Shown here one piece after another: positions 53,861 to 64,000 of a DNA stretch of 64,000 nucleotides; positions within the stretch are counted from its first letter, which is position 1; every line of letters starts with the position of its first letter. A program made the translations under genes and the position numbers. Below the pieces are notes generated by a model, which saw only the letters and a program-made list of their open reading frames with translations, did no database searches and was not told the origin of the DNA. The DNA comes from Ustilago trichophora (Eukaryota > Basidiomycota > Ustilaginomycetes > Ustilaginales > Ustilaginaceae), in assembly GCA_900323505.1 (NCBI GenBank), contig OOIN01000002.1, positions 1,178,001-1,242,000 on the forward strand. The letters run 5' to 3'.

Positions 53861-55094
53861 GATGATGGGCTTGGAGTGGAATGTGTGTGACGGAGTGGAT
53901 CTGCTCAGAACGGATGGAGATAGTGAGCAACAGGGCTGTTACTTATAATGCGCTTTGGCTGGCCATCTGTGACTACAGGAAGAAACGTCAGGCGCTCAAA
54001 CACGGCCATCGTTCCTCTTGGCACCTTTCTTAATCTCCCTGTTGCAAGAGCATTTGCTGCAGCCATGCGTCTGAGGATACCGAGACCTCTGAACAGAAGA
54101 ATTGCCATCGACTGCTCTCTACTCATGAGTAAGGCCCTATGCAATACCGCGGAATGGCGATACTCTTGATGTCACCGTCCGCCTCCTTGTTCTCCGCCCG
54201 GAGAACTGTGTCGGTCGATTGTGGCGCCTTGATTCGCCTGGCAACCTTCAGAGTTGTAACGAGGAATGGAGGGAATGCTGATTCCGCACAGCAAGAGCCA
54301 GCCCCATCGAGACAGCTTCCTGATGGCAGCGGCGTAAGACTAGTGACTGTCCTCGTTTGGGATCAACGCTGCTTCCAAAGTCACCAGCTGGACTTTTCAG
54401 CGTGCTTGGGAGAAGCGCATACATCGTCAGAGCATGGAATCGCTTCTTGAGTCTGTCTGAAACTGCAGCAAGCTGTCGCTTAGCCTGTCACAGGCTTCGA
54501 AAAGCGCCAGGGAAACGGGAAGAAGATCGCTGGAGCGGGAGACGACCCACAGAAGCTTCAGTCATCTTTGCAGAAGCATTGCTCAGATATTGGCGACATG
54601 CGTCCGTCGCATGCTCTCGGGGACAGGAGATCATTCGACAAAAGATTCAGGTATCTAAGCGAGGTTGTGCGGCCATCGACCAATGCTTTGCTGTGAGAAC
54701 GTCTTGCTCGTCGAAGCCAAGTCGTGTCAGCGTGTGGCGCAGTTCTATTCTAAGGGTCTGTCGGACCCTCGTGATGTCGAGCAGATGCAAGTGACGGTCA
54801 GGCGTCACGACCGATTTATAGACAACACAATTCGAAAAGGGCTCGTCGCATGATCGAGTCCCAACGCCTATTCAGATCGCCGTCAGTCACCCTTGTCGTC
54901 TGTCAATGATTCAGCATGCTCTGCGACAAGCAACGTTCTGCCTTGAATTTGGTCTTCCGTCACACCTCGCTCTTCCTTCCGCTCTTGGCTTTCCATACCG
55001 ACAATCCGAGGGGATGACTGTCATCGTGTGACTATTTTGTCAAAGACAAGCACCTTCGCGCTATCACCCTAAACCTCCACCCCCACGCCGAAGC

Positions 55095-55146
<52 letters not shown>

Positions 55147-55436
55147 AAAAGGTCGCCCAATTCCCCTGGCTGCAGGTGATGATTCATTCTAGCAGTCTTG
55201 ATGGAAGAACAACAGCGCTTAAGTTATAGCCAGCAGCGACGTTTCTGACCCAGGCTCGAGCCGTGACCGATGAATCTTTGGCAAGCATGGCGGCCCTGAA
55301 CTGAGCTTTTCCCACGCTTCTGACGTTGGAAAGGATTTGAACTCAGGCGCTTTGCTTATTCCTTCCGTGCTCCTCACCTCCACTAAAGACATCATCATAC
55401 CGTCGCAAGCTTCCACTTGCACACCTCCACAGAATC
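53861..55436. other. Divergent intergenic region with 49-A tract
   Basis: No coding region is supported; frames are short and Arg/Ser-rich. A poly(A) tract of 49 nt lies about 300 nt upstream of the ATG at 55437. Confidence 0.6.
55096..55144. repeat. Poly(A) tract, 49 nt
   Basis: Forty-nine uninterrupted A are followed by G and five more A. No target-site duplication or retroelement body was recognised beside it. Confidence 0.95.
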
Positions 55437-56985
55437 ATGCGACAGACTCGACTCGACGAAAAGAAGAGCAACAACTCGTCGGAGGGGGAAGAAGCTGCCA
55501 AGACTCAGACAGAGGGGCAAGCCACTGCCGGCTCAAAGAGGAAGGAGCCGGCTTCTGCGGCTGGCGAGGGGACATCGAAAGAGGATGGGGATGATCGCTC
55601 CAAACTTCGAAAGAGGGAATCGTCTGCGGACAAGCAAGAGGACTCCGACAAGTCTGCATCGTCAGGACAGCAGATTAGCAACAAGGATCGAGGTTCGACG
55701 CCAGCCGAGCTCTCTGCGGATCAGCGCAAGGTAGACAACAAGCTCAAGGGAGATGATGTCGAGATCAACAAAGATGCTTCTGGCTCCGATCAAAATGACA
55801 AAAAATCAGGCAGCTCGTCCAAGGAGGTACCCTGGCACGTATCGGAGAAGGGGCTCGTTTACTTTTTCTACCGACCAAAGGTGCAATCTGCAGACAAAGC
55901 CGAGTCGACCAGCACCGAGACTCTTGACGACGTTCAAAACACTTTCATGCTGCTTGTTCCGCGGGCAAGCGAGTCGGAAACTGCACCTGCAAAGGAAGTA
56001 AGCGACAAGCAAAGCTCTGCAAGGGAGGAGCAGGACGACAAGAGGAAGCCGCCCAACCCAACAGCCTACCGCCTCGTATCGCTCGGAAAGAAGCGGATGC
56101 CGAGCCCTGAAGCAGCTCTCAAGAACGGACAAGAGCCTGGCGGCATTGGCGGCCGTCACAGCGAGGCCATCTGGGCACAAGTGGCAGACATCGGTGCAGA
56201 TCTGAACAAGGTCGCTGAAGGCATGGGCGAGGAGCATTACTCGACCAAGACCCGAGGTGAGTATAGACCGAAGCTAAACTTTATCAGATAAGCGGACTCC
56301 AATGCCGATTGCTTACTTTGTTCTTTTCTACACAGGCGACCGAATCAAACCAGCTGCCAGACCCGCCGGTCGAGGTCATTACGCGCTCAGCATCAAGAAG
56401 ACAGATCCACCGTCATCACGCGAAGTTCGGATAACGTACCATCTTTCACACCCGAGCAGCAGAGACTTTGGGCAAGTGCAGGAAGAGCTTGGATTGCATC
56501 CTTCGTCATCGGTGCTCATGCAGATGCGCAATCCGACCCTTGCACCAACGGGACCGGGAGCACCCGCGGCGGGACTGCCCGAAGAAAAGCGCGCCATCCT
56601 TACAAAAGACGAGCTTCAAGAAAACTTTGGAGGAGATATCAACAAGAACGGCAATCGATACGCTCGACCGGAGGAGCCGTCTTTGCTTGACCGTCAGGGT
56701 GTCGAGCTGCTACTGATCAAACGCGAGCAGCAAGAGGATGAGGGCCTGAAAGGTCTTGGAGACGAGCAGAGTGAAGGTGAGTCGATTCTACGAACCGAGC
56801 TGGCGGCGCAAGACGAATGCACTGTACTGACCATGACTTGCTCCCTTGATCTGTGTGTCGATGCAGCACTCGCCAAGTTGGCTAAGCAGGACGGAGAGAA
56901 GCTGTCGGATGAGGCAGTTCTCGAGGAGCTGACGCTATCTGCCAAGGATATCGAGGTCGAAGCTTTGTCTGGCGACTGGATCTAA
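55437..56985 (+). CDS. Conserved fungal/bacterial protein of unknown function ('BTB transcription factor'-annotated family)
   Basis: Three exons, 55437-56256, 56336-56776 and 56867-56985, encode 459 aa. Introns have GTGAGT donors and CACAG or ATGCAG acceptors. Residues 1-140 are Ser/Lys/Glu-rich and disordered. The conserved part starts with EVPWHVSEKGLVYFFYRPKV and continues through DDVQNTFMLLVPR, YRLVSLGKKRMP, a Trp-containing helix, then ARPAGRGHYALSIKK and the G-rich GPGAPAAGLPEEKRAIL. A short FLL-type segment (RQGVELLLIKREQQ) precedes the second intron. Similar sequences occur in ascomycetes, where they are labelled BTB domain transcription factors without a visible BTB domain, and in bacteria as a stand-alone domain. 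No catalytic residues are evident and the function is unknown. The second intron is exactly 90 nt and open in frame. Confidence 0.82.
56777..56866 (+). other. In-frame 90-nt intron that can be retained
   Basis: The intron runs from a GTGAGT donor to an ATGCAG acceptor with a CTGAC branch-like sequence near 56826. Its length is divisible by three and it has no stop in the coding frame, so retention would add 30 residues to give a 489-aa protein. Confidence 0.6.
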
Positions 56986-57122
56986 CGGTCCGCTCAGTGC
57001 TGTTCAGGATGCTGCCGCGTTATGCTGAGCGCTCTTATCTACATGGTCCATTGCTTTGTGACATGCCTTGCAATTCGATTTGCTGTGATAAGATCATGTT
57101 TTGAGATCACCTGGACCAGCAG

Positions 57123-57569
57123 CTATAAGAATACGCCTTCCAAGTCCTCCTGCATCGGAGCTGAGTTCGAAGAAGCTGCCTGTGTTGCATCTGCATCGTC
57201 GTTGACAGCCGAGTTGGATGGACGCGTGAGACCGTAGTGGGCTTTCGTATCCTCATGACCAGTCTTTTCCTGCAACACGTCAAAGAGCTTTTCGACAACC
57301 CCGTTCTGCTTTGCGATGGTGCCGTTGTTGTCGGTGCAAGCGTTGTGCATTTCCTTGCGGTCATGGTCGTCCAGGTCGTTGCCGGACTCGTGGACAAACT
57401 GCTCGATCTGACGATTTGAATCTTGCAGACGAGCGACACTGTCCTGCAATCGCTTGATCTCATGAATAAGCGTTTCTGCATTGAGCCCGCGAAGCGCTTC
57501 CGTGGTGACGGTGGAGTAGTCCCCTACAACTGTGGGAACTTGACTCGAGTCCGGTATCACGAGCGGCAT
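57123..57569 (-). CDS. Small coiled-coil protein, possibly Tma17/Adc17-like proteasome assembly chaperone
   Basis: The first ATG in the frame, 57569, gives 148 aa. Residues about 25-75 form a heptad-like helix (EIKRLQDSVARLQDSNRQIEQF), and a second helix follows at about 80-110 (acidic linker, then CTDNNGTIAKQNGVVEKLFDVLQE). This helical hairpin with a central S-N and a later E/D-N pair recalls fungal Tma17/Adc17, which helps assemble the proteasome regulatory particle under stress. The resemblance is short and I hold it loosely; a generic coiled-coil protein is the alternative. The C-terminal 40 residues are disordered and acidic. The gene ends 137 nt from the convergent three-exon gene and is divergent from the aldolase gene, with a TACTGTACAGTA palindrome between them. 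Confidence 0.6.
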   Translation of the reverse strand: MPLVIPDSSQVPTVVGDYSTVTTEALRGLNAETLIHEIKRLQDSVARLQDSNRQIEQFVHESGNDLDDHDRKEMHNACTDNNGTIAKQNGVVEKLFDVLQEKTGHEDTKAHYGLTRPSNSAVNDDADATQAASSNSAPMQEDLEGVFL

Positions 57570-58420
57570 TGTCGAGACTCGTTGCCGAGCAGAGAGGTCT
57601 GAGGCTGATAAAGAGTGTTGAAACAGCCAAATGAGCTCAATGCTGTGGAGGTTGTTGTCGATTTGATGACAAAGTGGGTTGAGAACATGAAGAAGTGATC
57701 TTTGGGAAGCAACACGCAACCGCCACTCTTCCACTCTCGAATTCCGAGATCCGTGTCACCATCAGACCCTGAGCAACAGCATTATCGGCGAAAAAAGTCG
57801 GCTGAAGAAGTGTGTGAATGTTTTCGGCCATATCGCGCGCTCCTGAATTATTGTGTGGCTTGAGCGTTGATTTCCAATTCGCGGCACGACACCAGTTGTG
57901 ACACTTCTTCAAAGCTTGAGCTTCCCCGCACTTTAGAATGGCTTGCCTCCTCTGCGTATACTGTACAGTACAGTTCACAGCGCACATCCTTTTTTTGGGG
58001 TGTTTTACCGCCCTCGAAGAGGATGGTTGTAGCAAATTCTCACGGCAAGCCAGATAGAGCAGCAAACGGGAGTATAATCAGCATGTTCCGGCTGTTTCCC
58101 TCGTATGGCCTTGCCGAGTCTTCCGGCCCCCGTTCCCGGATCTTGACTTGAGTCCTGAGCAACTGCTTGAGCCTGTACGACGGCGCAACTCCAGATGAAG
58201 GACTGACATGCACGGCAACTATCTGCAGGTGCCAAGATGTTCAACTTGCGTGTCCCCTTGACCGGGTGATGACTCTCGACGTGGGACCTGCAGCCTTCTT
58301 CGGACCCACCTTGCTCCTGCATCCCTGCTGCCAAACGTCTTTCTTTCCGACCACCGTTTATATTAGCTCCTGACCATTTCCCCCTTGTCCTCATACATCC
58401 GCACAGCCTATCTATCCATC
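57570..58420. other. Divergent promoter region with TACTGTACAGTA palindrome
   Basis: No coding region is supported. The 12-bp palindrome lies 390 nt from one start codon and about 450 nt from the other. Confidence 0.65.
57959..57970. repeat. TACTGTACAGTA palindrome (copy 3)
   Basis: This perfect 12-bp palindrome is followed by CAGTTC. It lies in a divergent promoter and is identical to 8336-8347 and 52498-52509. Confidence 0.8.
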
Positions 58421-59502
58421 ATGTCGCCTCCTACTGCTACTGAGAACGTTCCCACCTCCCAGCCCGGCGCCAAGGAGGTCCAGAAGGGTGCTCCCAAATT
58501 CAAGTTCCCCAAGGTGAGTCTATCGCGCGTCGAGCTGGTGTAGTCACACGACTCATCTTCTGCCGCAGGCTGCCCACATGCTTACTGAGACATTGCACCT
58601 CGACCTTGAAATTGTTCTTGATCCGCAACCAGCCGCCCACCTATGAGACCCTCGAAGATGAGCGACGCGGCCGAAAGGAGAGGCTTGCTCAAGCTTTCCG
58701 AGTCTTTGGCATGCTCGGCTTCGAAGAGGGTGTCGCTGGTCACTTGACCTTCCGCGACCCTATCAAGAAGGATCACTTCTGGGTCAACCCTTTCGGCGTA
58801 CCCTTCCGCTACATGACCGTCTCGGATCTCTTGCTCATCGGTCCCGATGGCAGCATCGTAGACGGTGGTCGACCCGAACGAATGCTCTACAATCAGGCTG
58901 CGTTTGCCATTCACCACGCCATCCACACCGCTCGTCCTGACCTCGATGCAGCATGCCACTCTCACTCGATTCACGGCAAGGCCTTCTCCACGCTTGGACG
59001 AAACATTGAGATCACCACTCAAGACAGCTGCGCCTTCTACAACCAGTGTGCGCTCTACGAGAACTTTGGTGGTGTCGTACTCGCCGACGAGGAGGGTGAC
59101 AACATCGCCAGGGCTCTTGGTGAAAAGAATCGTGCCCTTATCCTGCAGAACCACGGCATCCTTTCGGCAGGCACTTCCATTGAGGCTGCCGTCGGCTACT
59201 TGTAAGTCTGCCCAATCTGATGCTCGTTCATCTCACTGTTCATCGCTTACTGACCTCTACAACGAAACCTGTCGTTCTGTCTGTTCATTCCAACCCACAG
59301 CATCCTACTCAAGAAGCACTGCCAAGTGATGCTGCTTTCCGAGGCTGCTGCCGCCGCTCGAGGCATCAAGCCTATCGTCATCGGTCACGAAGAGGCCGAG
59401 TTCACGCGCAGGCAGGTGGGCAGCGACTCGGCCCTGGCATTCCAGGCCTCGGTCTACTTTGACACCATTGCCCGCCTCGACAAGGGCGCTTGGAAGGAAT
59501 GA
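58421..59502 (+). CDS. Class II aldolase/adducin-domain protein
   Basis: Three exons, 58421-58513, 58633-59201 and 59301-59502, encode 287 aa. The first intron is phase 0 (GTGAGT...ACCAG), the second interrupts a Phe codon (GTAAGT...CCACAG). The N-terminal KFKFPKPPTYE segment is common in fungal members. The domain at about residues 45-245 keeps the zinc ligands: the H-x-H pair in CHSHSIHGKAFS and the His of QNHGIL. The glycine-containing loop GVAGHLTFRDP lies near its start. The bacterial enzymes of this fold cleave or isomerise sugar phosphates such as fuculose- or ribulose-phosphate; fungal cytosolic members are mostly uncharacterised and the substrate here is not known. No sugar kinase or isomerase gene is adjacent. 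The length is normal for the family. Confidence 0.92.
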
Positions 59503-60513
59503 TCGTGTATCTGTCTAGCTAGATTGACGACATCAATTCAAGATGCTGTGTATGCTGCCGAGGCGGTTTGCCTTGCAAGTGAGGTTGTGAATGTCGTCGT
59601 CTTGGAGAGGAGAGGTCGCCAAAATTTACCATGTTAAACCGGCATACTCTTCTCTCATCTCGGCCGCGTCATGAAGAACTCGAAGCTGCCAAAGGAACAG
59701 CCCAGCCATCCGCGATTTTAGGAATTTTGCCCAGAACGACAGGCGACACAGCGGCGGTCAAGCCAACTTTCGTGTTACAGTACCAGGGTCACGTCTTTAT
59801 GATTTCCATTCCAAGTCGAGAGAAACAGAGAGCGAGAGAACGAGAGAGCGAATGGGCTCGATTTGCTCGACTCAAAAGATGCAGGATGAGGATTCAAACA
59901 GCATCCGCAAGCGATTCTTGAGATTTCCTTGAAACTCGTGCTCCCCATTCAGTGTTCCGATCTGGTGCTTGCAGTTGCCCTCGTCTGATCTCCCTGGATT
60001 CCAGCCATCTCTGATCCCGTCCAGCCTCCTCCATCTCAGCAATGCTCCTCCATCACCACCTCTTGAAGCAAACTCACCTCCACGCTCCATGACATACCCA
60101 CCTCTAGCAACTGTTTCAAGTCCATCCCCCTTTGCACACGCCGGCCGAGATTCGTCCCTTCATCAACTCCTGTCACTCGCCGCTTTGTGTCTCTAGGCAG
60201 CAGGGCCGTCTCTGCTATTGGTATTCGCTTGCCGCTTCCACAACTATCAGCCCTCTCCTTCCGATTCGAAACTTGCATCTCGCCGTTGCGACCAACAGCA
60301 CTTGATCTTCTTCGTCGTCCCACGATCCTTCATTGGCTTGGTGCCACCAGCGTGCTGCCTGCTATCCACCAGCTCCGTTGAGTACGTCCACCAAACGCTG
60401 CACGCTGCACGCCATCCAGCAACTCGACTCGACCTCCTTGTTCGCCAGCAGTCTCTCTCCACCCTTCACTCCTCCGCTCTGCTCTCATCCGCCATACTCT
60501 CTAGCACAGCAGC
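59503..60513. other. Intergenic, PHD-protein upstream region
   Basis: No gene is supported. The last 500 nt are strongly CT-rich and contain no long frame on the plus strand with a recognisable domain; they probably form the promoter and leader of the gene at 60514. Confidence 0.6.
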
Positions 60514-63327
60514 ATGGCGGGCAAGGTCACCAGGAGTGGCGCTGCAGAGGCAGACCCGACAACCTCGGCACCACCAGCATCGGACGCAACAGAGCTCAGC
60601 TCTGATAACGCTGGTGCAGCTCTGAAGACGGAAGAGGGTGAGATCCCAGCTACCGACGCAGAGGTGACCTCTACACAAGCAGAAACAGCAGCTGAATCGG
60701 AGAATGCCAAGCCATCTACAGTTGCCGGCCAGGAAGATGCCGCCTCGCGTGACTCCTCCGAGTCGGATGACAAGGTAGTCACCTCATCGCCTTCCAAGAA
60801 GTCATTGAGCAGGTCAAAAAAGGGCGGCAGGAGCTCTCGAGGCAAGTCGACTAGCTCCAAGCGCAGTAGTGAAGAACAGGAGGCGACAAAGGATGACACC
60901 GTCAATGCCTCTGAGGCGGCTGACCCATCCAGCTCTACTGCCAACGCCAACGACGGAGACGTAGCTTCTGAAGCCAAGGATATCAATGCGGCATCTGACT
61001 CGACAGAAGCGGAAGCACAATCAACGTCAGCTCCCGATGCCGAAGCTGCGACGGATCCCACCAGCCCTGCGACCAATGGACGCGACGACGCCCAAGCAAA
61101 AAGTGCCACCACCAACAAGGAGCTCGCACAACTAGGTCTTGGATCTTTCGGCGATGGTGCTGATGAAGAAGTGATCGGGCCACGCCGTTCTCGACGCGGT
61201 CCCGGTGCTTCGCCAGATCCCAAAACCCGTGTACCCAAGACAGAGCCCGACGCGGATACCACTTCATTGCAAGACGTCGCTTCCACCGACAAGACGGAAG
61301 CCAATGCATCCGACGATGTGGGCGCAAATGAGGCTGAAGTACACTCCGACACACAGCCAGCCGAGGACAGCAAGACTGCAGCCGAAGCTTCAGCAGCGCC
61401 GGAGGAGGCCGCCAGCGAAGCAGCAGCAGACGCAAAAGCCGAGACTGAGGACGATCGCGACTTGGCACCAAACGCCGAAGCAGCACAAGACCTCAACGAG
61501 ACAAACCAACACAACGGCGAGATCGAGGAAGCCGAAGCCGACTATGCGGATGCGGACGAACAGGGCGACCTGGATGGTGAGGAAGGGGGCGATGAAGGCG
61601 TTACACGGTGTGTCTGCGGCAGCGCCGACGAGAACGTCGGCCTCATGATTCAGTGCGAGACATGCAAGTGCTGGCAGCACTGCGTCTGCATGGGCATGCA
61701 GGTCGAGGAGGACTGCCCGGATGTCTACTTTTGCGAGCAATGCCGGCCAGAACTCCACATTCCCCTGCTGCGCTCGCTAGGCTTGTTGCCAAAGTCGTCG
61801 AAGAAAGGCACCGGCAAGGGCGCCAAGTACTCGGCAAGAGAGCTCAAGGAAGCCAAGGAGGCCATCGCAATGCTCGCACAAGAGAACGCTCGCAGGACAC
61901 AGGCTGCCGAAGCTGCTGCTGCGTTCAACTCGCGCGACAGGAAGGGTGGCGCCAACTCGCGCAGCGATGCTGCAAAGGAGGTGCCAAAGAGCCCCAAGAG
62001 ACGCAGTACCATGAACAGCCGCGATTCGGCGTATGGTGGTTGGGAGCCAATTCCGCCAGGCCTGCTTGCCGATGGCGAAGTCTGGGAGGGCGCAGACGAC
62101 AGGAAAGGCGGCAAGAAGCGCAAGCGCGGTCTTCCTGACGACCACATGGACAACACCGCAGATACACCTGAGACTGGCGAAATTACTACTGATGCCGCTG
62201 CAGATGCTTCCAAACGACGACGCATGAGCGCAGGGGCCGGCCAGGACCAAGACGGGGACGCCGAGATGGACGAAGACGACTTGTCCGGAGGTGCGGAACA
62301 CCCGGCTTCAACGTCCCGCGATAAGAGCCACAAGAAGAAGAAAGGCAATAACCAGTATACGGTACGCGAAGCCTCGGTCACCGCTGACTCGTCTGCTTCC
62401 AAGCCTCGCCATCCTAACCAATACACGTACCGCAACAAGGATCGTAACGGAGCCGCCGTTCCTAACAGCCAAAAGATGGGCTCCAGCTCGACTTCGAACC
62501 TCACCTCGCACTCTCCCAGCCCTAGTCCGAGCAAAGGCAGAGCAGAAAATGCACGTCGTGCAGCTGCGAGGGAAAACGCAAGTCAGATTGGCACGCCCGC
62601 ACCTGGAGAGTCTTTGGGTACTTCCAGTCGTGGCGCGCATCAGACATCGACGACGCAGTGGGGTCTTCCCGAGCACCTGACACACTTAGCTTACTTGCTC
62701 CCCAACGCAGGTTCTCGTCACGGCCCCTACAGGTCATCAGGATCGGCAACGGAAAATGGATCGGCCAACGGTGGCAAGAAGGGCTCTTCTTCGAGCTCCT
62801 CGGTTTCCAACGGGGGCCCATCGCCGCCTGGAGGCTCGTCGTTTCCAACGCCATTCCAAGTGCTCTCGTCTATCGAGTCATCCACCAAGGTTCGATTTCC
62901 TAGTCGTCGCATGACGATGGGTGAGATGCGAAAACGGGTGCGCAACATCGGCGAGTACGTGACACGAAGTCAGATTGAAGCAGTCGAGCGCGAAAAGCGT
63001 ATGAAGCTGCTTGGCATCGTGCCTCCCTACATGGACGAATTGGAGGAAGAGGTCGAGGCGGAAGCCGAAGCGATGCATGTGGACGACAAAGACACCGCCG
63101 CACCTGCCACAGCTGAGTCGTCGACCGAGCAAACTGCAAATAAGGAGAGCAAGAAAGAACCCGCGCCAACAGCAAGCGCACAAGGCAAAGTGGAACAATT
63201 GCCGTTGAGCATGCGACTGATGGAGGAGTTGACACGAGAGCTGATCAACTTCCAGCGAAAGTTTGGTATCGGCCCGGGCAGCTACGGTAGCCTGAGCAGC
63301 TCCCATCAATCTGCCACTGTCAATTAG
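60514..63327 (+). CDS. CTI6: PHD-finger protein, Cti6-like subunit of the Rpd3L histone deacetylase complex
   Basis: A single exon of 937 aa starts at ATG 60514. Residues 1-360 are Ala/Ser/Asp/Glu-rich and disordered, and include an RRSRRGP basic patch near 230. A canonical C4-H-C3 PHD finger spans about 366-413 (RCVCG...CETCKCWQHCVCMG...YFCEQC), with the Met and Trp residues usual in H3K4me3-binding fingers. It is followed by ELHIPLLRSLGLLPK and a basic helix. A conserved C-terminal segment at about 785-835 (PSRRMTMGEMRKRVRNIGEY) matches fungal Cti6 proteins. The final helix MRLMEELTRELINFQRKFG is also family-like. In yeast, Cti6 is a subunit of the Rpd3L repressor complex; the assignment by domain order is good but not certain, and other PHD adaptors are possible. 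Confidence 0.82.
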   Translation: MAGKVTRSGAAEADPTTSAPPASDATELSSDNAGAALKTEEGEIPATDAEVTSTQAETAAESENAKPSTVAGQEDAASRDSSESDDKVVTSSPSKKSLSRSKKGGRSSRGKSTSSKRSSEEQEATKDDTVNASEAADPSSSTANANDGDVASEAKDINAASDSTEAEAQSTSAPDAEAATDPTSPATNGRDDAQAKSATTNKELAQLGLGSFGDGADEEVIGPRRSRRGPGASPDPKTRVPKTEPDADTTSLQDVASTDKTEANASDDVGANEAEVHSDTQPAEDSKTAAEASAAPEEAASEAAADAKAETEDDRDLAPNAEAAQDLNETNQHNGEIEEAEADYADADEQGDLDGEEGGDEGVTRCVCGSADENVGLMIQCETCKCWQHCVCMGMQVEEDCPDVYFCEQCRPELHIPLLRSLGLLPKSSKKGTGKGAKYSARELKEAKEAIAMLAQENARRTQAAEAAAAFNSRDRKGGANSRSDAAKEVPKSPKRRSTMNSRDSAYGGWEPIPPGLLADGEVWEGADDRKGGKKRKRGLPDDHMDNTADTPETGEITTDAAADASKRRRMSAGAGQDQDGDAEMDEDDLSGGAEHPASTSRDKSHKKKKGNNQYTVREASVTADSSASKPRHPNQYTYRNKDRNGAAVPNSQKMGSSSTSNLTSHSPSPSPSKGRAENARRAAARENASQIGTPAPGESLGTSSRGAHQTSTTQWGLPEHLTHLAYLLPNAGSRHGPYRSSGSATENGSANGGKKGSSSSSSVSNGGPSPPGGSSFPTPFQVLSSIESSTKVRFPSRRMTMGEMRKRVRNIGEYVTRSQIEAVEREKRMKLLGIVPPYMDELEEEVEAEAEAMHVDDKDTAAPATAESSTEQTANKESKKEPAPTASAQGKVEQLPLSMRLMEELTRELINFQRKFGIGPGSYGSLSSSHQSATVN

Positions 63328-64000
63328 TTGGCGAATCGCTTATCAGCTTTGCAATTTTAGAATCTCTATTCGTTTCACAAGTCGAAGTCTAGCATTGTCA
63401 TTGGATCGATGGGAGCGTACGTGTGATCAGATTTTGAATAAAGGCGATGTTTGTCTCTGGTGTGTGTAGGGATAGAGTTGCGGCAACAGGTGAGCGGACG
63501 AGATATGCAAACTGCCCACGGCAGATGTGCGGCTCGTTTCACGCAAGCTTGATTGGATTTGCGGCTGAGTGGCCATGTAAAGCGATTGGGGGAGGCCGAC
63601 TGAACTTCACAAAGGAGACAAAGTAGTGTGGGTCAAGATAAGCTTGTCAGCGTTGAGCATGTCTGTCGAGGCTTTCTGTCAACAGCGGCTTTTTATGATC
63701 AATCGTACTTAGGAATGAATCTGCCTTGAGCATCTGACCAGTTGAGTTTTGTCTTAATTCTCGAGGAGACAAGAACAGATGCTTGAGAGTCGTCAAGTGT
63801 GTCACCCTTCTCGCTTTTTGTCCACCTTTGATGCATGTTTCTGCTGCTACCTTTTCAGCTTCTTTTCGATCACACAATCGCTTCCTTGCTTCGAACTTGT
63901 GCCTGGAAAAGATACAGTACACGGAACTCTGAACGGTCCACTCGAGTGCGATTTTGTTTTAAAACCGTTGTCAAATCTTGCCTTACGTCGCCACAATGAA
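63328..64000. other. 3' flank of the PHD-protein gene, no gene seen
   Basis: A minus-strand frame of about 90 residues exists but has no recognisable domain. A TACAGTACA sequence lies at about 63913-63921. Nothing else is seen before the window ends. Confidence 0.55.

Noticed and set aside
55325..55350. TTCAAATCC on the minus strand resembling a tRNA T-loop
   Set aside because: The flanking bases do not form a T-stem, and no acceptor stem or anticodon arm could be found.
60501..61514. 337-aa Ser/Ala-rich antisense frame opposite the PHD protein
   Set aside because: It mirrors the Ala/Ser/Glu-rich coding sequence and has no independent support.
63647..63922. 91-aa minus-strand frame at the window end
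   Set aside because: No domain and no plausible start context; it may only be non-coding sequence.

Overview
The window looks like nuclear chromosomal DNA of a basidiomycete, most likely a smut or smut-related yeast (Ustilaginales). Genes are mostly uninterrupted. The few introns are short (about 90-290 nt) with GTGAGT, GTAAGT or GTATGT donors and CAG acceptors. Many proteins carry long Ser/Thr/Ala-rich tails, and GA, CA and poly(A) microsatellites fill the intergenic space. No rRNA, tRNA, transposase, CRISPR array or plasmid element was recognised. The species call is inference.

Layout. 1-13 kb: a URC1-type GTP-cyclohydrolase-II-like protein (1259-3033, +), a 1003-residue disordered protein (3434-6445, -), a 5-kb gap, and a possible PH-domain protein (11475-13319, +). 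17-27 kb: a small Cys-motif protein (17588-18475, +), tRNA-His guanylyltransferase Thg1 (18937-20001, +) convergent with a ferric reductase (20131-21993, -), complex I subunit NDUFA9 (23378-24717, -) and an alkyl-base DNA glycosylase (25148-26476, -). 27-38 kb: eIF3e (27461-29080, +), a spliced MFS-like membrane protein (30098-32101, +), an LtrA-family membrane protein (32341-34146, -) and a three-exon Zn2Cys6 transcription factor (35171-38446, -). 41-54 kb: a UBP9/13/USP46/CreB-type deubiquitinase (41005-44211, +), a GH36 raffinose-synthase-like protein with an unusual C-terminus (45898-49737, +), a disordered protein (50082-51923, -) and a secreted Rds1-type ferritin-like protein (52673-53860, -). 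55-63 kb: a three-exon protein of a fungal/bacterial family of unknown function (55437-56985, +), a small coiled-coil protein resembling Tma17/Adc17 (57123-57569, -), a class II aldolase/adducin protein (58421-59502, +) and a Cti6-like PHD protein (60514-63327, +).

The genes are a housekeeping and accessory mixture with no sign of a metabolic cluster or operon-like logic. The most notable structures outside the genes are a recurring perfect palindrome, TACTGTACAGTA, seen in three distant intergenic regions with many partial copies, and several very long homopurine or homopolymer tracts. Within genes, the points of interest are two cassettes of exactly 3n length (a 90-nt intron at 56777-56866 and a 129-nt exon carrying most of a zinc cluster at 37957-38085), insertions inside Thg1 and the DNA glycosylase, hydrophobic segments at the end of the GH36 protein, and a repeated short motif in the 1003-residue protein.
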